From Porphyridium purpureum (taxonomy: Eukaryota; Rhodophyta; Bangiophyceae; Porphyridiales; Porphyridiaceae), in the NCBI GenBank assembly GCA_008690995.1, contig VRMN01000004.1, positions 1,488,001 to 1,552,000 of the forward strand: 64,000 nucleotides of DNA. The letters are read 5' to 3'. Below the pieces are notes generated by a model. That model searched no databases, was not told where the DNA came from, and saw nothing but the letters and a program-made list of their open reading frames with translations. The position numbers were made by a program, and so were the translations under genes. Below are positions 30,001-39,628 of this stretch, piece by piece. The first letter of the stretch is position 1. Every line of letters starts with the position of its first letter.

Positions 30001-33000
30001 CAAAAAGCCACAGCGAGTAGCCAGCACGCCGGCTAAGACATGATCTCGGCCCAAAGAACGCGCAGCGGCCCAATCCTTGATTATCGATGCTACTGCCTAC
30101 CAAGAGTTCATCCTGAAAAATCTCTTCATGATCTTCAGAGTAGGAGTCCGCGGGAACGAATTCGGTAGACGTCCGGATTCCTTTGCTCTCAGCATCTTTC
30201 AACCGGGAAGACAACCGGTTTTCATCACCATTCTCACGCCATCTGCTGCCAACCGTACCATCCATTTCGTCGATCTCACCTCCGATTGAAAGCAAAACAG
30301 GTGGTTTTCGAGGGCGGGCATTCTTGTCCTCACCAACATGGCCGGAAGCTTCTCGAACGTGGTCAAACTTGTTTTCAACTTCTTGGCCTGAGGCGTGAGA
30401 TGTCCGTGAATCACGATCGGACACACACAGGCTGCCAAATTTAGACGCAGGATGATGCTCGTTTGGAGGCTCTTGAAGGCCCCGCTGAGGCAGCTGTTTT
30501 TCCTCTTCTTCAACCTTCTTTCCTTGCCCGTCATTCGCGCTGTCATCGACCATCAAGTTTGCATTCAATGCATTGCCAAACGACGACGATTCCATTGGTG
30601 CACGGCTGCTTGCTCCGCCCCGAACTGCTACCGGACCACCGATGCGGTGATCAAGATCACTATCACTATGTCCATCAAAGTCAGACATTTCATTTTCGGA
30701 AGAGTCGGATCGCAGCACTTGCTCTGCCGGACTACACGTCCAGCACATGGCGCAGCGGTTCCATTCCACGAGCACTGCCCGCTTCAGGGTGGTAAAAAAG
30801 CGATGCGACATTGTCGATACTCTCTTGGACAACATCCGAGAGGCCGATGCCCCATCTGTGCCACGCTGCCCCTTCATCGTTTCCACGGGCGTGCTCGCAT
30901 CAACATTGAAGTCAAACAGCACGATTGTCAGAAAAATATTGAGCATAACATAAGTCAGGACGACAAACATGAATACAAAGAACAGCGCTGCCCACGGTGA
31001 CGTGTACTGCATGGCGTTCCACATGGCTTCGTTCCAGTTTTCCCCAGTAAGCACTTGAAAAACGACAAGGAAGGCATTGCCAAAGTTGGACCAGTTGGCT
31101 CTTGGACAACCTTCATCCTCCGTGCTGCTGGGAGTGCAGACTGTGCCCGCGTCGGACAGAAATTGTGAGCCGAAAAACTGCATCCCCATGATGACAAAAA
31201 TAAAGATGAAGAGCAGAAGCACAGGCGAAAATCTGAGAATCGAAGCAAAGCTTGCGCCCATTAAGCGGATCAGTACACTCATTTGCTCGAATGCGCGAAC
31301 AAGTTTGAAAATGCGTAGCAACCGAAGCGCCCGGAATACGGTGAGCCCTTGAAAGTCTGCAGGCACGACGAACTCCACGATTGCAACCACAATGATTACA
31401 AAGTCAAGAAGATTGGCTGGGTCGATAAAGTACCTCACCGGCCCAAAAGCGTAGATTTTGATACACCCTTCGACCACAAACACCACAGTGAAGGCAAGAT
31501 TACACGCACCGAAGGCATCCATCAAGCTTTGCGGCATGAATGCGTACTGAGCCGCCAGGATCGCCGTGTTAGCAACTACTACGAGCATGATGAGCGCCTC
31601 AAACCACGTGGTTTCGACGATGTAGAAAAGCAGCCAATTGCGCGATGCATTCAGAACACTGAAGGCTTTAACGAAGCGACGATATGCATCCACCACCTTA
31701 GTCCACATTAGGCTCAGCTTCATGCGATCCTCATGCAATGAGCCGGTCTCGTCGCTTTGTCCCCGCCGGGGAAATGGACGTCGCAGCACACTGTTCGAAA
31801 CGAGCACGGAGCGGTGCAGAGATATTAAGCCAGTCCTCATGCTTTGCAAAACAGAATTCTGATCTTCCTCATTGGCTGCCGAAGTATATGTCTCCGTCAG
31901 TACCGCAATCGCCAAGTTCGTCACCAGAAACGCGCCAACAAACACAAGCACGACAAAATACAGTGCAGCCCAAGTGGTTGTCGCGTCCATAAATAAGTAC
32001 ATCACCTCTGCCCAACCGGCCAGCGTGATACACTGAAAGTCAGTCAACAGACCGTACAGAATGTTGTCAAAGTTAGTGTACCCAAAATTCGGGTTAGGAA
32101 ATGTCATGGCGCCATTCGCAGTCATCGTGGCGCACATCAGTGTTTCGCACGTGAACACGTCAATTGGGCACTCCGCATGCCCGCAGATGATACCGTCGGG
32201 ATTCTCAAAATCCACGTACAGCGAGGTCCCGTCCGTGCAGTGTTTGCGGAGAACGCCTTCAAAGAGCATAAGTCCGAGCACCGCAAATAGATACAAAACG
32301 AAAAATGCCTGCAGCAGAACGTCCAAAAGAAGTGGGATAGCTGAGATGAGTCCCTGGACTGTATACCGAAGCGTGGGGATGATCTTGATCGTCCTCAGTG
32401 GTCGAAGCGCACGCAGCGCACGGAATGCGTTGAGCTGGGCGTCTTGCTCGAACAAACCTGGATATGCCATCACCACGACAACAAAATCAATCCAGTTCCA
32501 AGGATCTCTCAAGTACGCACGTCCGTACATCTTCCAACACGCGCGTGACCTTGGATTTAAAATAAAGCCGTATGCGATCACCTTGATGACTACTTCAAGT
32601 GTGAACAGACCTGTGAAATAATAGTCGGCCTTCCGCAGCCAATCCTGGGCCTTGTATACACCCGTCGGGTCCTCCAGCGCAAGGAAAACACAGTTGACCA
32701 GGATATTCAAAAAGATGAACGGCTCAAAAGCCCAATGCCGCGTTACCTTCATCAAAAATTTGCGCAGGCGGTTGTGCGGTGCAAAAATGAACAAGGATGA
32801 TTCCCACGTGAACCAATTCCGCATTTCCAACGCCTCGCTGTCGTCACCATGGCCTCCTGGATCAAAGTCCTCCTGCGCCACAAACTCAACATCTAATGTA
32901 GACACGGACGTAGAGGACGACATTTCTCGACCACCAGGCTGACTGGGTAATCTACCCGGACTCGGACCGCCGGAATCCTGGAGGGTGCGCCTTCCCTTTT

Positions 33001-34381
33001 CTTCATCTGTGCTCAAAACAGCCACCTCAGGAAAAGGACGTTCAGGGAAAGAGAAAAATTCTTGCGATTTTGCGTCATGGCACTCGTTTTCTGATGTAAT
33101 GCAGCGGGTTACTGCACTCTTGAATGAGACCGTGCCTGCCAGGTCATCGCCCGAAGAGTTCGAGCCGGTCTCAAATGGTGACGAGGATGCTGTTGTGCTC
33201 GCCGATGAATCCTGTTCGCGCGCACTGATCCGCAATGTGCTCAAGGGTGAAAGTGCCCTGGGAATCCCTTCCGCGCTCGATTCTTTGCGGCTCTCTACAG
33301 GCAGAGGCGAATGCAACTGCCCAACCGGCCGAAAACGAGTCATGTCCAATTGCTCTCGTCGCCGCGGTGAGGAAAGCTCGACATTGTGATTCTTCTCGGA
33401 AGAAGCGCTCGCTTTTCGAATCAGAGACTGGTCCTCAGATATGCCACTCCCGCGATGAACGACAGGGCTCGCGCTCTGCTCTGCTCGCATACTTGCTTGC
33501 CGGCTCGGTGAGTTAAGCGCTCGATTATCACGGCTGGGCGAGATATTTGCGGACTCTACTGCCCGAGAGCTCTTTGATCTGTGTTGAGCGTTGGCTGTAA
33601 CACCTGCGCTGCCTGGAGCAGAAGCGCTGCTCAGCTCTGGACTGAAACTCACCTGGCGACGTGGCGAGTCGACCGCTCTCCTCTGGCGGGCTGCAGGTTG
33701 ACTCGCGAGCGGCTCCAAGTGGGAGCTTTTAGCCTCACGGGGTGATTCCGCGGCGTGAAGGCTGTCGAGTGTCGTCATCTTTGCGAGCAGTTCTATCTGC
33801 AAATGTATGTGCCGGCGCGGCGAGTCCACGGCCCCACTGTCGCAACGAGGCGAGCTAGTCGAGCGCAAATCTGCTTGGAAAATCACTTGCCTGCGTGGCG
33901 AGTCCAGGGCTCCACTGTCATGACGAGGCGCCGTCAACACGCACGCTCGCGGTGTGCGAGCGTCCGCGTGCGAACGTGGTGAAATGAATGCGCTGTTATC
34001 CCGCACGCTCTTTGCTCGGGCATCTGTCCTGTCCTTGTCCACACTTGGCGAAGCGCTGAACCTTGCATTGTCCCGGATGATACCTCTCGAAGGCGTCCGG
34101 GCGTCTGTGGCTGCATCTGTCCGCTCTGACGCGCTGCGACCTCCGTGCTCCTTCCCCGCGCATTCTTCCGCACCAGGAAGCGGCGGCGGCCGCGGTCGCG
34201 AGTGGACGCGCTGGCTGTCGGGGCGCACGCTTCGCGCCTCACCATCGCCAGCACCATGCTCGCGACGCACAGCCGCCGCATCGCTCGCCAACGCCGGCGG
34301 CCGACTCTGAGCATCACTCGCATCGGCGCGCTCATCTCCCTCCCCCGCACGCCGCCGCATATCGCCGGTCGCGCCGTTCAT
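27053..34381 (-). CDS. Four-domain voltage-gated cation channel (Cav/Nav superfamily alpha subunit)
   Basis: A 2442-residue membrane protein in one exon. A disordered N-terminus of about 520 residues contains imperfect repeats. Four 6-TM domains follow, each with an Arg-rich S4 (for example RALRALRPLRTIKIIP, FRALRLLRIFKLVRAF, RALRVLRILRLVRRF, FRVFRLLRVLRLTKRF). Pore loops are at about residues 787, 1114, 1715 and 2024: TLAGW, TGENW, SLSNW and TADTW. In animal Cav channels all four have Glu at the third position; here the ring would be Ala/Glu/Ser/Asp. After domain IV an EF-hand/pre-IQ-like part (YAEVWSRYDPNAERKILVRR onward) is followed by a 300-residue Ser/Pro-rich tail. It probably carries Ca2+ or Na+ across the plasma membrane. 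A degenerate GTACAGA lies 105 bp upstream. Confidence 0.93.
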   Translation of the reverse strand: MNGATGDMRRRAGEGDERADASDAQSRPPALASDAAAVRREHGAGDGEARSVRPDSQRVHSRPRPPPLPGAEECAGKEHGGRSASERTDAATDARTPSRGIIRDNARFSASPSVDKDRTDARAKSVRDNSAFISPRSHADARTPRACVLTAPRHDSGALDSPRRQVIFQADLRSTSSPRCDSGAVDSPRRHIHLQIELLAKMTTLDSLHAAESPREAKSSHLEPLASQPAARQRRAVDSPRRQVSFSPELSSASAPGSAGVTANAQHRSKSSRAVESANISPSRDNRALNSPSRQASMRAEQSASPVVHRGSGISEDQSLIRKASASSEKNHNVELSSPRRREQLDMTRFRPVGQLHSPLPVESRKESSAEGIPRALSPLSTLRISAREQDSSASTTASSSPFETGSNSSGDDLAGTVSFKSAVTRCITSENECHDAKSQEFFSFPERPFPEVAVLSTDEEKGRRTLQDSGGPSPGRLPSQPGGREMSSSTSVSTLDVEFVAQEDFDPGGHGDDSEALEMRNWFTWESSLFIFAPHNRLRKFLMKVTRHWAFEPFIFLNILVNCVFLALEDPTGVYKAQDWLRKADYYFTGLFTLEVVIKVIAYGFILNPRSRACWKMYGRAYLRDPWNWIDFVVVVMAYPGLFEQDAQLNAFRALRALRPLRTIKIIPTLRYTVQGLISAIPLLLDVLLQAFFVLYLFAVLGLMLFEGVLRKHCTDGTSLYVDFENPDGIICGHAECPIDVFTCETLMCATMTANGAMTFPNPNFGYTNFDNILYGLLTDFQCITLAGWAEVMYLFMDATTTWAALYFVVLVFVGAFLVTNLAIAVLTETYTSAANEEDQNSVLQSMRTGLISLHRSVLVSNSVLRRPFPRRGQSDETGSLHEDRMKLSLMWTKVVDAYRRFVKAFSVLNASRNWLLFYIVETTWFEALIMLVVVANTAILAAQYAFMPQSLMDAFGACNLAFTVVFVVEGCIKIYAFGPVRYFIDPANLLDFVIIVVAIVEFVVPADFQGLTVFRALRLLRIFKLVRAFEQMSVLIRLMGASFASILRFSPVLLLFIFIFVIMGMQFFGSQFLSDAGTVCTPSSTEDEGCPRANWSNFGNAFLVVFQVLTGENWNEAMWNAMQYTSPWAALFFVFMFVVLTYVMLNIFLTIVLFDFNVDASTPVETMKGQRGTDGASASRMLSKRVSTMSHRFFTTLKRAVLVEWNRCAMCWTCSPAEQVLRSDSSENEMSDFDGHSDSDLDHRIGGPVAVRGGASSRAPMESSSFGNALNANLMVDDSANDGQGKKVEEEEKQLPQRGLQEPPNEHHPASKFGSLCVSDRDSRTSHASGQEVENKFDHVREASGHVGEDKNARPRKPPVLLSIGGEIDEMDGTVGSRWRENGDENRLSSRLKDAESKGIRTSTEFVPADSYSEDHEEIFQDELLVGSSIDNQGLGRCAFFGPRSCLSRRAGYSLWLFAPTSRVRLFCQTVAESVYFEYFIIVIIIWSCINLAIYSPGLDPDGTTARALKVMDYLFVSVFTLEMIIKIIAMNFVLARVSYLRDPWNILDFVIVITGILDLALSTTDLSFFRALRALRVLRILRLVRRFDGLKLVVQALALSFIPCINVILVALVIWLVFAILGVQLFAGKFYSCQCPESMNPDICSDVTAAVAMGIAFRQGPVSGMTECDPSTITGNTAPEQCLAMGGTWTNFPSNFDNTGIALLTLFEVASLSNWLDIMYAAMDATGENMQPVEDNQFAACIYFVAFIFVGSFFLISILVSVILDAFVSIRSKKDGTALLTPEQREWIESCRMMFQLSVHPIPLAPNSTSCMAPLRIACFRMVTQTWFEITVMSLIVLNSITLGMEFYGANAAWEWFYFISGAVFTWLFVLEMILKLLGLGVRQYFRDRWNLFDFVIVLLSLVTFVLDVIALSISNFNSPFDATVLRVFRVFRLLRVLRLTKRFKNLRLLVETLMLSLPSLVNVGSLMALVFYIYAVIGVQFFGTVQPLDNPPPTGGGINAYANFTTFYWAVLTLLQCATADTWNGIMWDLVSLGGWYKLAVLYFVTFIFLGAYVLINIFIAIMIEAFASVIKRDEFKINETHLERYAEVWSRYDPNAERKILVRRDLKPFLMELEPPLGIGAEVSTRELFAFIDSLNLPDSDGKVEFHGLLKALAFRAYGAGEDLAVLEVSQAGTSMTKLEKAITPRRAKAEPTWYDPTDKDERRDSGGFRRLHSQGRSPSVRSPSVKSPPTLSPTLRSMKSFGSPRDSGVARSPAGLGAIMEQLSGGLTNERRVSRTDTAHAPEQRKAQLFLAAAALQRAARIYLTELEKEQSLPSVSDDDAPQSMEATSAPAGKVQQDVPRSSLPSSSSRAALNLDETEATGPSPQDWITQSRVDLAERDMAILRNVFAADKSAEAAASREEERTGVSPPGVAPSKHTSQPLDIKHFIAQKRKQRK

Positions 34382-35285
34382 CTACCCGCAATTATCGCAC
34401 TCGCATCCTCAACATCCACAACCATAGCATCCACCCCCGTCTGCTCCTCCCCCACCCCCCTCTCTCTTTCCCCACGTTCACCACCTCTGTACAAGCCGAA
34501 CGCACGTTCAATAAGACATCGCGGCTGCGACTTCTATTTCGCATTGCATGGCCATCATTAAGGTTAAACGGTTTAACGGCTACGCTTTTCTGTCTAATTG
34601 ACGCAGTGGCGTGATTCGCTATTTCGGCGATTCGGTTCCTGGGTGGCGGCCACCCCAATTCAGGACGCCGACTCTCATGCCGATGCAGATGGGACAGGAA
34701 CAAGGAGGAGAAGAAGCAGTGTGGTAGCACGGATCGATAAGGTGTGTGTTGGCCGTGTCCAAGTGCATGCGCGCGTCGACCAGACGTAGATCGGATATAG
34801 GTGGAATGCTGAAAAGCAGCGTTGTGCGCAGCGTGCGTCGCTATACTGCGCCGCGAACAGCAGGCAAAGGTCTCGGAAAAACAGCGGCGTGAACTGGGAT
34901 AACATGTTTGGGATAGGAGGACAGAGGCAATGGAGGGGGAGAGGGAGGAGCGGTAGTGTGGAGGGACACGCATGTAAAGCGCAACACACGACGTGAGAAT
35001 CGTCGCGTAGTGTTTCTCTGCGTAGGGTTCAAACGCAGCGCGCGCGCCTGCGCTATCACTCGGCAGCGCGGTGTGTTAGCATGGTTGGTCGCTCAAGCGG
35101 TTCGACGCCCCGATCTGCGTCATGACGGTGCTTCTTCCCGCATTACATGTATAATGAAATAACGCAATGTTGCGCACAATATCGACATTACAAAGGAATG
35201 GGAAATAGTCCGGCTGTGCGTGCAATTAACGGCTGGCAGGGAGGGGAGAGCGCGAGAGACGGGAGAGGTAAGGTGTGAGTTGATC
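34382..35285. other. Divergent promoter region of the channel and amine oxidase genes
   Basis: No gene is supported. It contains a minus-strand GTACAGA (34486-34492), pyrimidine-rich tracts close to the channel start and GGTTAAACGGTTTAACGG at about 34562-34579. A GGTTCAAAC at 35027 resembles a tRNA T-arm but lacks the pairing C and any acceptor or anticodon arm. Confidence 0.5.
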
Positions 35286-37355
35286 ATGGTGGCCGGCGGG
35301 ACAAAGATGATGGGCGCGTATCATCCGCTTGATGACTTGAGCGCAGAGGAGGTGCGCGCAGTGGTTGGCGTCGTGAGGCAGCATGCAGAGTTCACGTCGT
35401 CAATGGTGTTTAATGCGGTGACGCTGCGCGAGCCGCCAAAGAGCACTGTGGTCGCGTTTGACGCGCAGGTCGAGGCGCCGATCCAGTCGCTGGGGAACGG
35501 GCATGCGGGGGATCGTGGTCAGAATGGCGTGCACAGCGGGGCGGGCTTTCTGAGGAGCGCCGACTGCATTACGCTGGATTACGCAGACGGCCGCGTGTTT
35601 GAATGGGTCGTGACGTGGAGCAGTCACGACGACGTGCAGACGAGCGGGCAGAGTGGCCAGCCTGCGGTGGTGTCCTGCACATACGTGCCGGACAAGCAGC
35701 CCATGTATACGCCCGAGGACTGCATTACCGCAGAGAGCGTCGCAAAGAGTGATGCGGGCGTTGTGGCCGTGCTGAACGAGCTCGGGTTCCATGATATGGA
35801 GCTCGTTGCCGCGGATCCATGGAGCATGGCAGACGAGACGACCCCGCGACAGCGTACGCTGATGCTGTTTCTGTACGCGCGTGAGTTTGAGGACGACAAC
35901 CACTATGCCCACCCCATCAACATCTTGCCTGTCGTCGACCTGGTGTCGCGTCGAGTGATCGAGATCCGCCGCCCCAAAGGTGGCAAGCTCCCGCCTATTC
36001 CGAAACGCAACGCAAACTACATGGAGAAATTCCTGAGTCCCGAGCAAGTGCGTCGCGACCTCAAACCGCTCGAGATCATCCAGCCGGACGGACCAAGCTT
36101 CACGGTGAAGGGCAGGCTCGTGACGTGGCAGAACTGGAGCTTCCGCGTGGGCTTTAACTGCCGAGAAGGTCTTGTGATGCGCGACGTCCGCTACAGGGAC
36201 GGTCAGGAACTGCGTAGGATTCTGTATCGTGGCTCTTGTTCTGAAATGATTGTGCCCTACGGTGACCCGCAGGAGCCGTACCACCTGAAAGCAGCCAAGG
36301 ATGTCGGCGATTATGGCCTTGGGTATTGTGCGAGCTCGCTGTCGCTAGGCTGTGACTGCCTGGGAACTATTCACTACATGGATGCTGTGCTGAACAACCA
36401 TGCCGGTGATCCCGTTCGTCTTCCCAATGCGGTGTGCATTCACGAAGAAGACGCCGGGCTGCTCTGGAAGCATGTCGATTATCGCACTGGAAAGAGCGAA
36501 ACGCGGCGCAGCCGCCGTCTGATCGTACAATGCACATCAACGGTGGTGAATTACGAGTATCTGACACGTTGGATCTTCCAGCAGGACGGCACCATCCATG
36601 TGGAAATGGGGCTGACCGGCATGCTCTCAACCAACCAGGTAAATGCGGAAGGCGAAGTGCCCGAGTATGGTACGCTCGTGATGGATGGCTTGAACGCGCA
36701 GTTGCACCAGCACATGTTCAATTTTCGTTTGGATATGGCGGTGGACGGCTTTCAGAACAATCAGGTGATTGAAAGTGACGTCGTGCCGGTGTGTGATCCG
36801 TCGGTGAACGTGCACGGCAACGCGTTTCGCGTCATTGACACGCCACTTTTGAGCGAGCAAAGCGCCATTCGTGACAGTTCCCCGGAACGAAACCGCGTGT
36901 GGAAGATTGTCAACACGGAGCGAATCAATCCTGTGACGCGAAAACCGGTCGGGTACAAGCTGGTGGCGTCCACGGCGGGTCCGCTAATGCTGGCCAATTC
37001 AGATTGCGCGTTTCGAAAGCAGGCGCCGTTTGCGACGCACAACTTGTGGGTGACCCGTTTCGATGAGAAAGAGTACTTTGCTGGAGGAAAGTATCCGAGC
37101 CAGGCCAACGGGGAGGACGGGTTGCATCGGTGGACTGAGCGCAATGCGTCCCTTGACGATGACATTGTGATGTGGCACACGTTTGGCGTCACCCACGTTC
37201 CGCGCCCGGAGGACTTTCCAGTGATGCCTTTGGAGGTATGCGGCTTCAGCTTGAAACCGTTTGGGTTCTTCACGGCAAATCCAGGGAACGACGTGCCGGT
37301 GACCAAGAGTCTGAACAGTGTGAGTCATGGAACCGATCCGTGCTGCAAATCGTGA
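35286..37355 (+). CDS. Copper amine oxidase (primary-amine oxidase)
   Basis: A 689-residue enzyme that oxidises primary amines to aldehydes, ammonia and hydrogen peroxide using Cu2+ and topaquinone (EC 1.4.3.21). The cofactor-precursor Tyr423 lies in the motif TVVNYE. Copper-binding His474 and His476 are in HQHMFNFRLDM and the third His is near 637 (FGVTHVPRPEDFP). The catalytic-base region AKDVGDYGLG is followed by GCDCLGTIHYMD. The N-terminal N2/N3 domains are present. The ATG at 35286 gives no signal peptide; the C-terminus (PCCKS) does not match a peroxisomal signal, so a cytosolic enzyme is possible. The upstream frame to 35220 lacks an ATG. It is divergent from the channel gene. Confidence 0.95.
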   Translation: MVAGGTKMMGAYHPLDDLSAEEVRAVVGVVRQHAEFTSSMVFNAVTLREPPKSTVVAFDAQVEAPIQSLGNGHAGDRGQNGVHSGAGFLRSADCITLDYADGRVFEWVVTWSSHDDVQTSGQSGQPAVVSCTYVPDKQPMYTPEDCITAESVAKSDAGVVAVLNELGFHDMELVAADPWSMADETTPRQRTLMLFLYAREFEDDNHYAHPINILPVVDLVSRRVIEIRRPKGGKLPPIPKRNANYMEKFLSPEQVRRDLKPLEIIQPDGPSFTVKGRLVTWQNWSFRVGFNCREGLVMRDVRYRDGQELRRILYRGSCSEMIVPYGDPQEPYHLKAAKDVGDYGLGYCASSLSLGCDCLGTIHYMDAVLNNHAGDPVRLPNAVCIHEEDAGLLWKHVDYRTGKSETRRSRRLIVQCTSTVVNYEYLTRWIFQQDGTIHVEMGLTGMLSTNQVNAEGEVPEYGTLVMDGLNAQLHQHMFNFRLDMAVDGFQNNQVIESDVVPVCDPSVNVHGNAFRVIDTPLLSEQSAIRDSSPERNRVWKIVNTERINPVTRKPVGYKLVASTAGPLMLANSDCAFRKQAPFATHNLWVTRFDEKEYFAGGKYPSQANGEDGLHRWTERNASLDDDIVMWHTFGVTHVPRPEDFPVMPLEVCGFSLKPFGFFTANPGNDVPVTKSLNSVSHGTDPCCKS

Positions 37356-37559
37356 ACGGTAAGCGGCAAACACCGCAGTCAATCTCGGGCGCACAGGGTA
37401 TGAAACGCCTGCTGCACCGATTTCCGGCCTGCTCACAGTGTTAAATTGTCCTTTTTTTTGTAGAGGGAAAAATTAAAAGGAAATGAGGAGTCCAAACTAC
37501 CCTTTCCAAGATTCACGAGGAGGCAATCCAAGACCGTGAAGGGGTCACTGGAGTAAGGG

Positions 37560-38951
37560 CTAGAGCGCTGTGTTCAGATGATCCCAGTGAGTGATCATCA
37601 GCACTTGAATACAATTCAGCGCGTGTCTGCGGACCTCGGGTGATTCGGCGCCCATCAGCTGCATGAGGCGCGTCTTGACACCGAGAGACTGCGCAATGTA
37701 GCGGCCGCGCGGGTGATACTTGATAAACATGCTCAGATCATTGCAAGCCACGCTCAGCACGACCGGGTCGCTGCTCTGTGCTAGCAAGCGTACGAGGCAG
37801 CGAAGCACCTCCATATTACTGCGCTCCATTTTCTCCACGTTTTCACGCCAAAACATATCGTCTGTGTGTACGTGTGTCCACTGCAGCACGCCGCTCAGCA
37901 CTTCACTGTGGTACATCTCAAAGCTGGACATTTGCTTCTTCTCCTCTTGCAGGTTCTCGGCGAGCGAGTGCATGTCATTCAGAATGTCTGTATCGGCCCA
38001 TCTTCGCACGCAGAGCTGCTCCACTGTCTTGATGATCCCAGCCCCCACCATTTCGCGGCGAAGCCGAGCCGAGAACTTGCCCTGTGTCAGATTATTCAGC
38101 GTCGCGACGCATAGCCGCACCACCTTCTCCGCGGTCACTTCGCGGAGAAGCAGACACAGGCGCCTGGGCACAAACGCTTCGTCCATGGCCTTGGACACGG
38201 CCGCGACCGTGTTGGGCTCGGCTGCAAACGACAAGAGCCACAGCACGAACACGGATTGGTACAGAGCTTGAACCTGGTGGTGCTGCTCCTTGTCTACGAG
38301 CTGCGCGACGGCCTTGACGTGTTCGGCGCTGGCGTCGCACAGCAGCAGGCGCGCCTTTTCCACGCGCAGAATTTCGCCTAAACTTTCCAGCGACTTGACA
38401 TAGTGGGACTCTACGATTTCTCTCATGCGGAGCTGCTCTGTAATCCACGCAAACATGGCCACAATGTACGCGGTCAGCTGCTTGGACAGCGTTTCGCTCT
38501 CCGTGACCGCGGGGGTGGCGAGCAAGCCGGCCAGCATCCTCCCCACGACAACGCTGAGCGAGTCTTGTAATTGGAACGCGTACATTCCGCCTGCGGGCTG
38601 CGTGTGCATTTCGGCCAGCTGCTTGGCGAGCTTGGCGAGCAGCTGCATATCGCCCACGAGCAGCTGCATGACCGCGGCCTTCCCGCCCTTGCGCGCGAGC
38701 AGCGCGGCCAGCAGCTCGGACGCGCGCAGCAGATCGGCCGCGGTGCCGACTTCCGTGAGCAGCGCGAGGAGCGCGCGCGCGGTCTCGTGCGCGCCGGCCG
38801 CCAGAAACGGCTCGACGTCGTACGCGGCGCCGGCGCTCAGCACGGCCTCCCACTGATCCACGAGCTTTGCCTGCTCGTACCCGACCGACGTGCCCTGCGA
38901 CACCACTGTCCATGGCGCTCCATGCCCCACCCCATCTGCCGCAGTCCCCAT
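37560..38951 (-). CDS. VMA13: V-type H+-ATPase subunit H
   Basis: A 463-residue armadillo-like protein of the peripheral V1 sector that couples V1 to V0 and silences free V1. Seen are the conserved N-terminal VSQGTSVGYEQAKLVDQWEAV, repeated Leu-rich helices, a segment around TLNNLTQGKFSARLRREMVG, and the diagnostic C-terminal part (IKYHPRGRYIAQSLGVKTRL, then EVRRHALNCIQVLM). The ATG at 38951 is preferred; the ORF continues to 39083, but that extension is a purine-rich, Arg/Gly/Glu low-complexity translation like the flanking non-coding DNA. It is head to head with the subunit G gene, 677 bp apart. Confidence 0.93.
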   Translation of the reverse strand: MGTAADGVGHGAPWTVVSQGTSVGYEQAKLVDQWEAVLSAGAAYDVEPFLAAGAHETARALLALLTEVGTAADLLRASELLAALLARKGGKAAVMQLLVGDMQLLAKLAKQLAEMHTQPAGGMYAFQLQDSLSVVVGRMLAGLLATPAVTESETLSKQLTAYIVAMFAWITEQLRMREIVESHYVKSLESLGEILRVEKARLLLCDASAEHVKAVAQLVDKEQHHQVQALYQSVFVLWLLSFAAEPNTVAAVSKAMDEAFVPRRLCLLLREVTAEKVVRLCVATLNNLTQGKFSARLRREMVGAGIIKTVEQLCVRRWADTDILNDMHSLAENLQEEKKQMSSFEMYHSEVLSGVLQWTHVHTDDMFWRENVEKMERSNMEVLRCLVRLLAQSSDPVVLSVACNDLSMFIKYHPRGRYIAQSLGVKTRLMQLMGAESPEVRRHALNCIQVLMITHWDHLNTAL

Positions 38952-39628
38952 TCCACCCCCAAACCCTCCACGATCGCTCCACCCACACCTACACCCTTCA
39001 CCGTTCACCCTTTTCCTCTCTCTCCCCACTCTCCTCTTCTCCCCTTCTTCCCTTCTCCCCTTCTCTCTCGCTGTCACAAACACAGTTCATACTGAAAACC
39101 AATCTGTTTCATACACACTAACGCTCACTCACTCACCCACCCACCAAACCAACCAAGCAACGCCCAAAACACGCACACAAGCGCCGAAACCCTAGCGCGA
39201 AACGCACGCCACAAGACTGACGCCTCGTGATAGACAAACACACACACACACACACTGGCTGCAGAACACCGGACACAGCACAAACCACACCGGACGATTC
39301 GGTGGTTACTTCGACTTGGCGAAAGCCGTTAAAGCCGCGTGCGCGTGTGTGTGTGTGCGCGTGTGTGTGCTTTGATACAAGTTGGGCTGGATTCGGGTAG
39401 TAGGTACTGTGCTCGTGGGTTCGGGGTACGGTTTTGTGTTCTTCTTTTTTTTTGGGACGTGCGCCGTTGGGTCGGGAACGGTTAATGTGGTTGATGAGGA
39501 AGAGGAAGAAGAAGAAGAAGGAAACCGGGAGAAGAAGGGGAGAGAGAGGAAGAGAGAGGGGGATAGTGTGCGGAAGGTGTTGGGGGTTTGAGGTGGGTGG
39601 GTGGAGAAGCGAGGTGTGGGGGGAGAAG
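38952..39628. other. Shared promoter region of V-ATPase H and G genes
   Basis: Divergent intergenic stretch without a gene. It contains CT- and CA-rich tracts, a telo-box AAACCCTA (39187-39194), (AC)9 at 39238-39255, a GT/GC tract (39338-39370) and purine-rich DNA directly before the subunit G ATG. No exact GTACAGT is present. Confidence 0.5.
39238..39255. repeat. (AC)9 dinucleotide repeat
   Basis: Nine AC units in the divergent V-ATPase promoter region. Confidence 0.9.

Noticed and set aside
35020-35045. GGTTCAAAC resembling a tRNA T-arm
   Set aside because: The base expected to pair with the loop-closing G is not C, and no acceptor, D or anticodon arm can be built around it.
35400-36284. 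294-codon minus-strand ORF inside the amine oxidase gene
   Set aside because: Exact antisense of the conserved amine oxidase frame, with His/Arg-rich composition.
38092-38988. 298-codon minus-strand ORF in another frame of the V-ATPase H gene
   Set aside because: Arg/Ala-rich out-of-frame reading; the neighbouring frame has clear subunit H homology.
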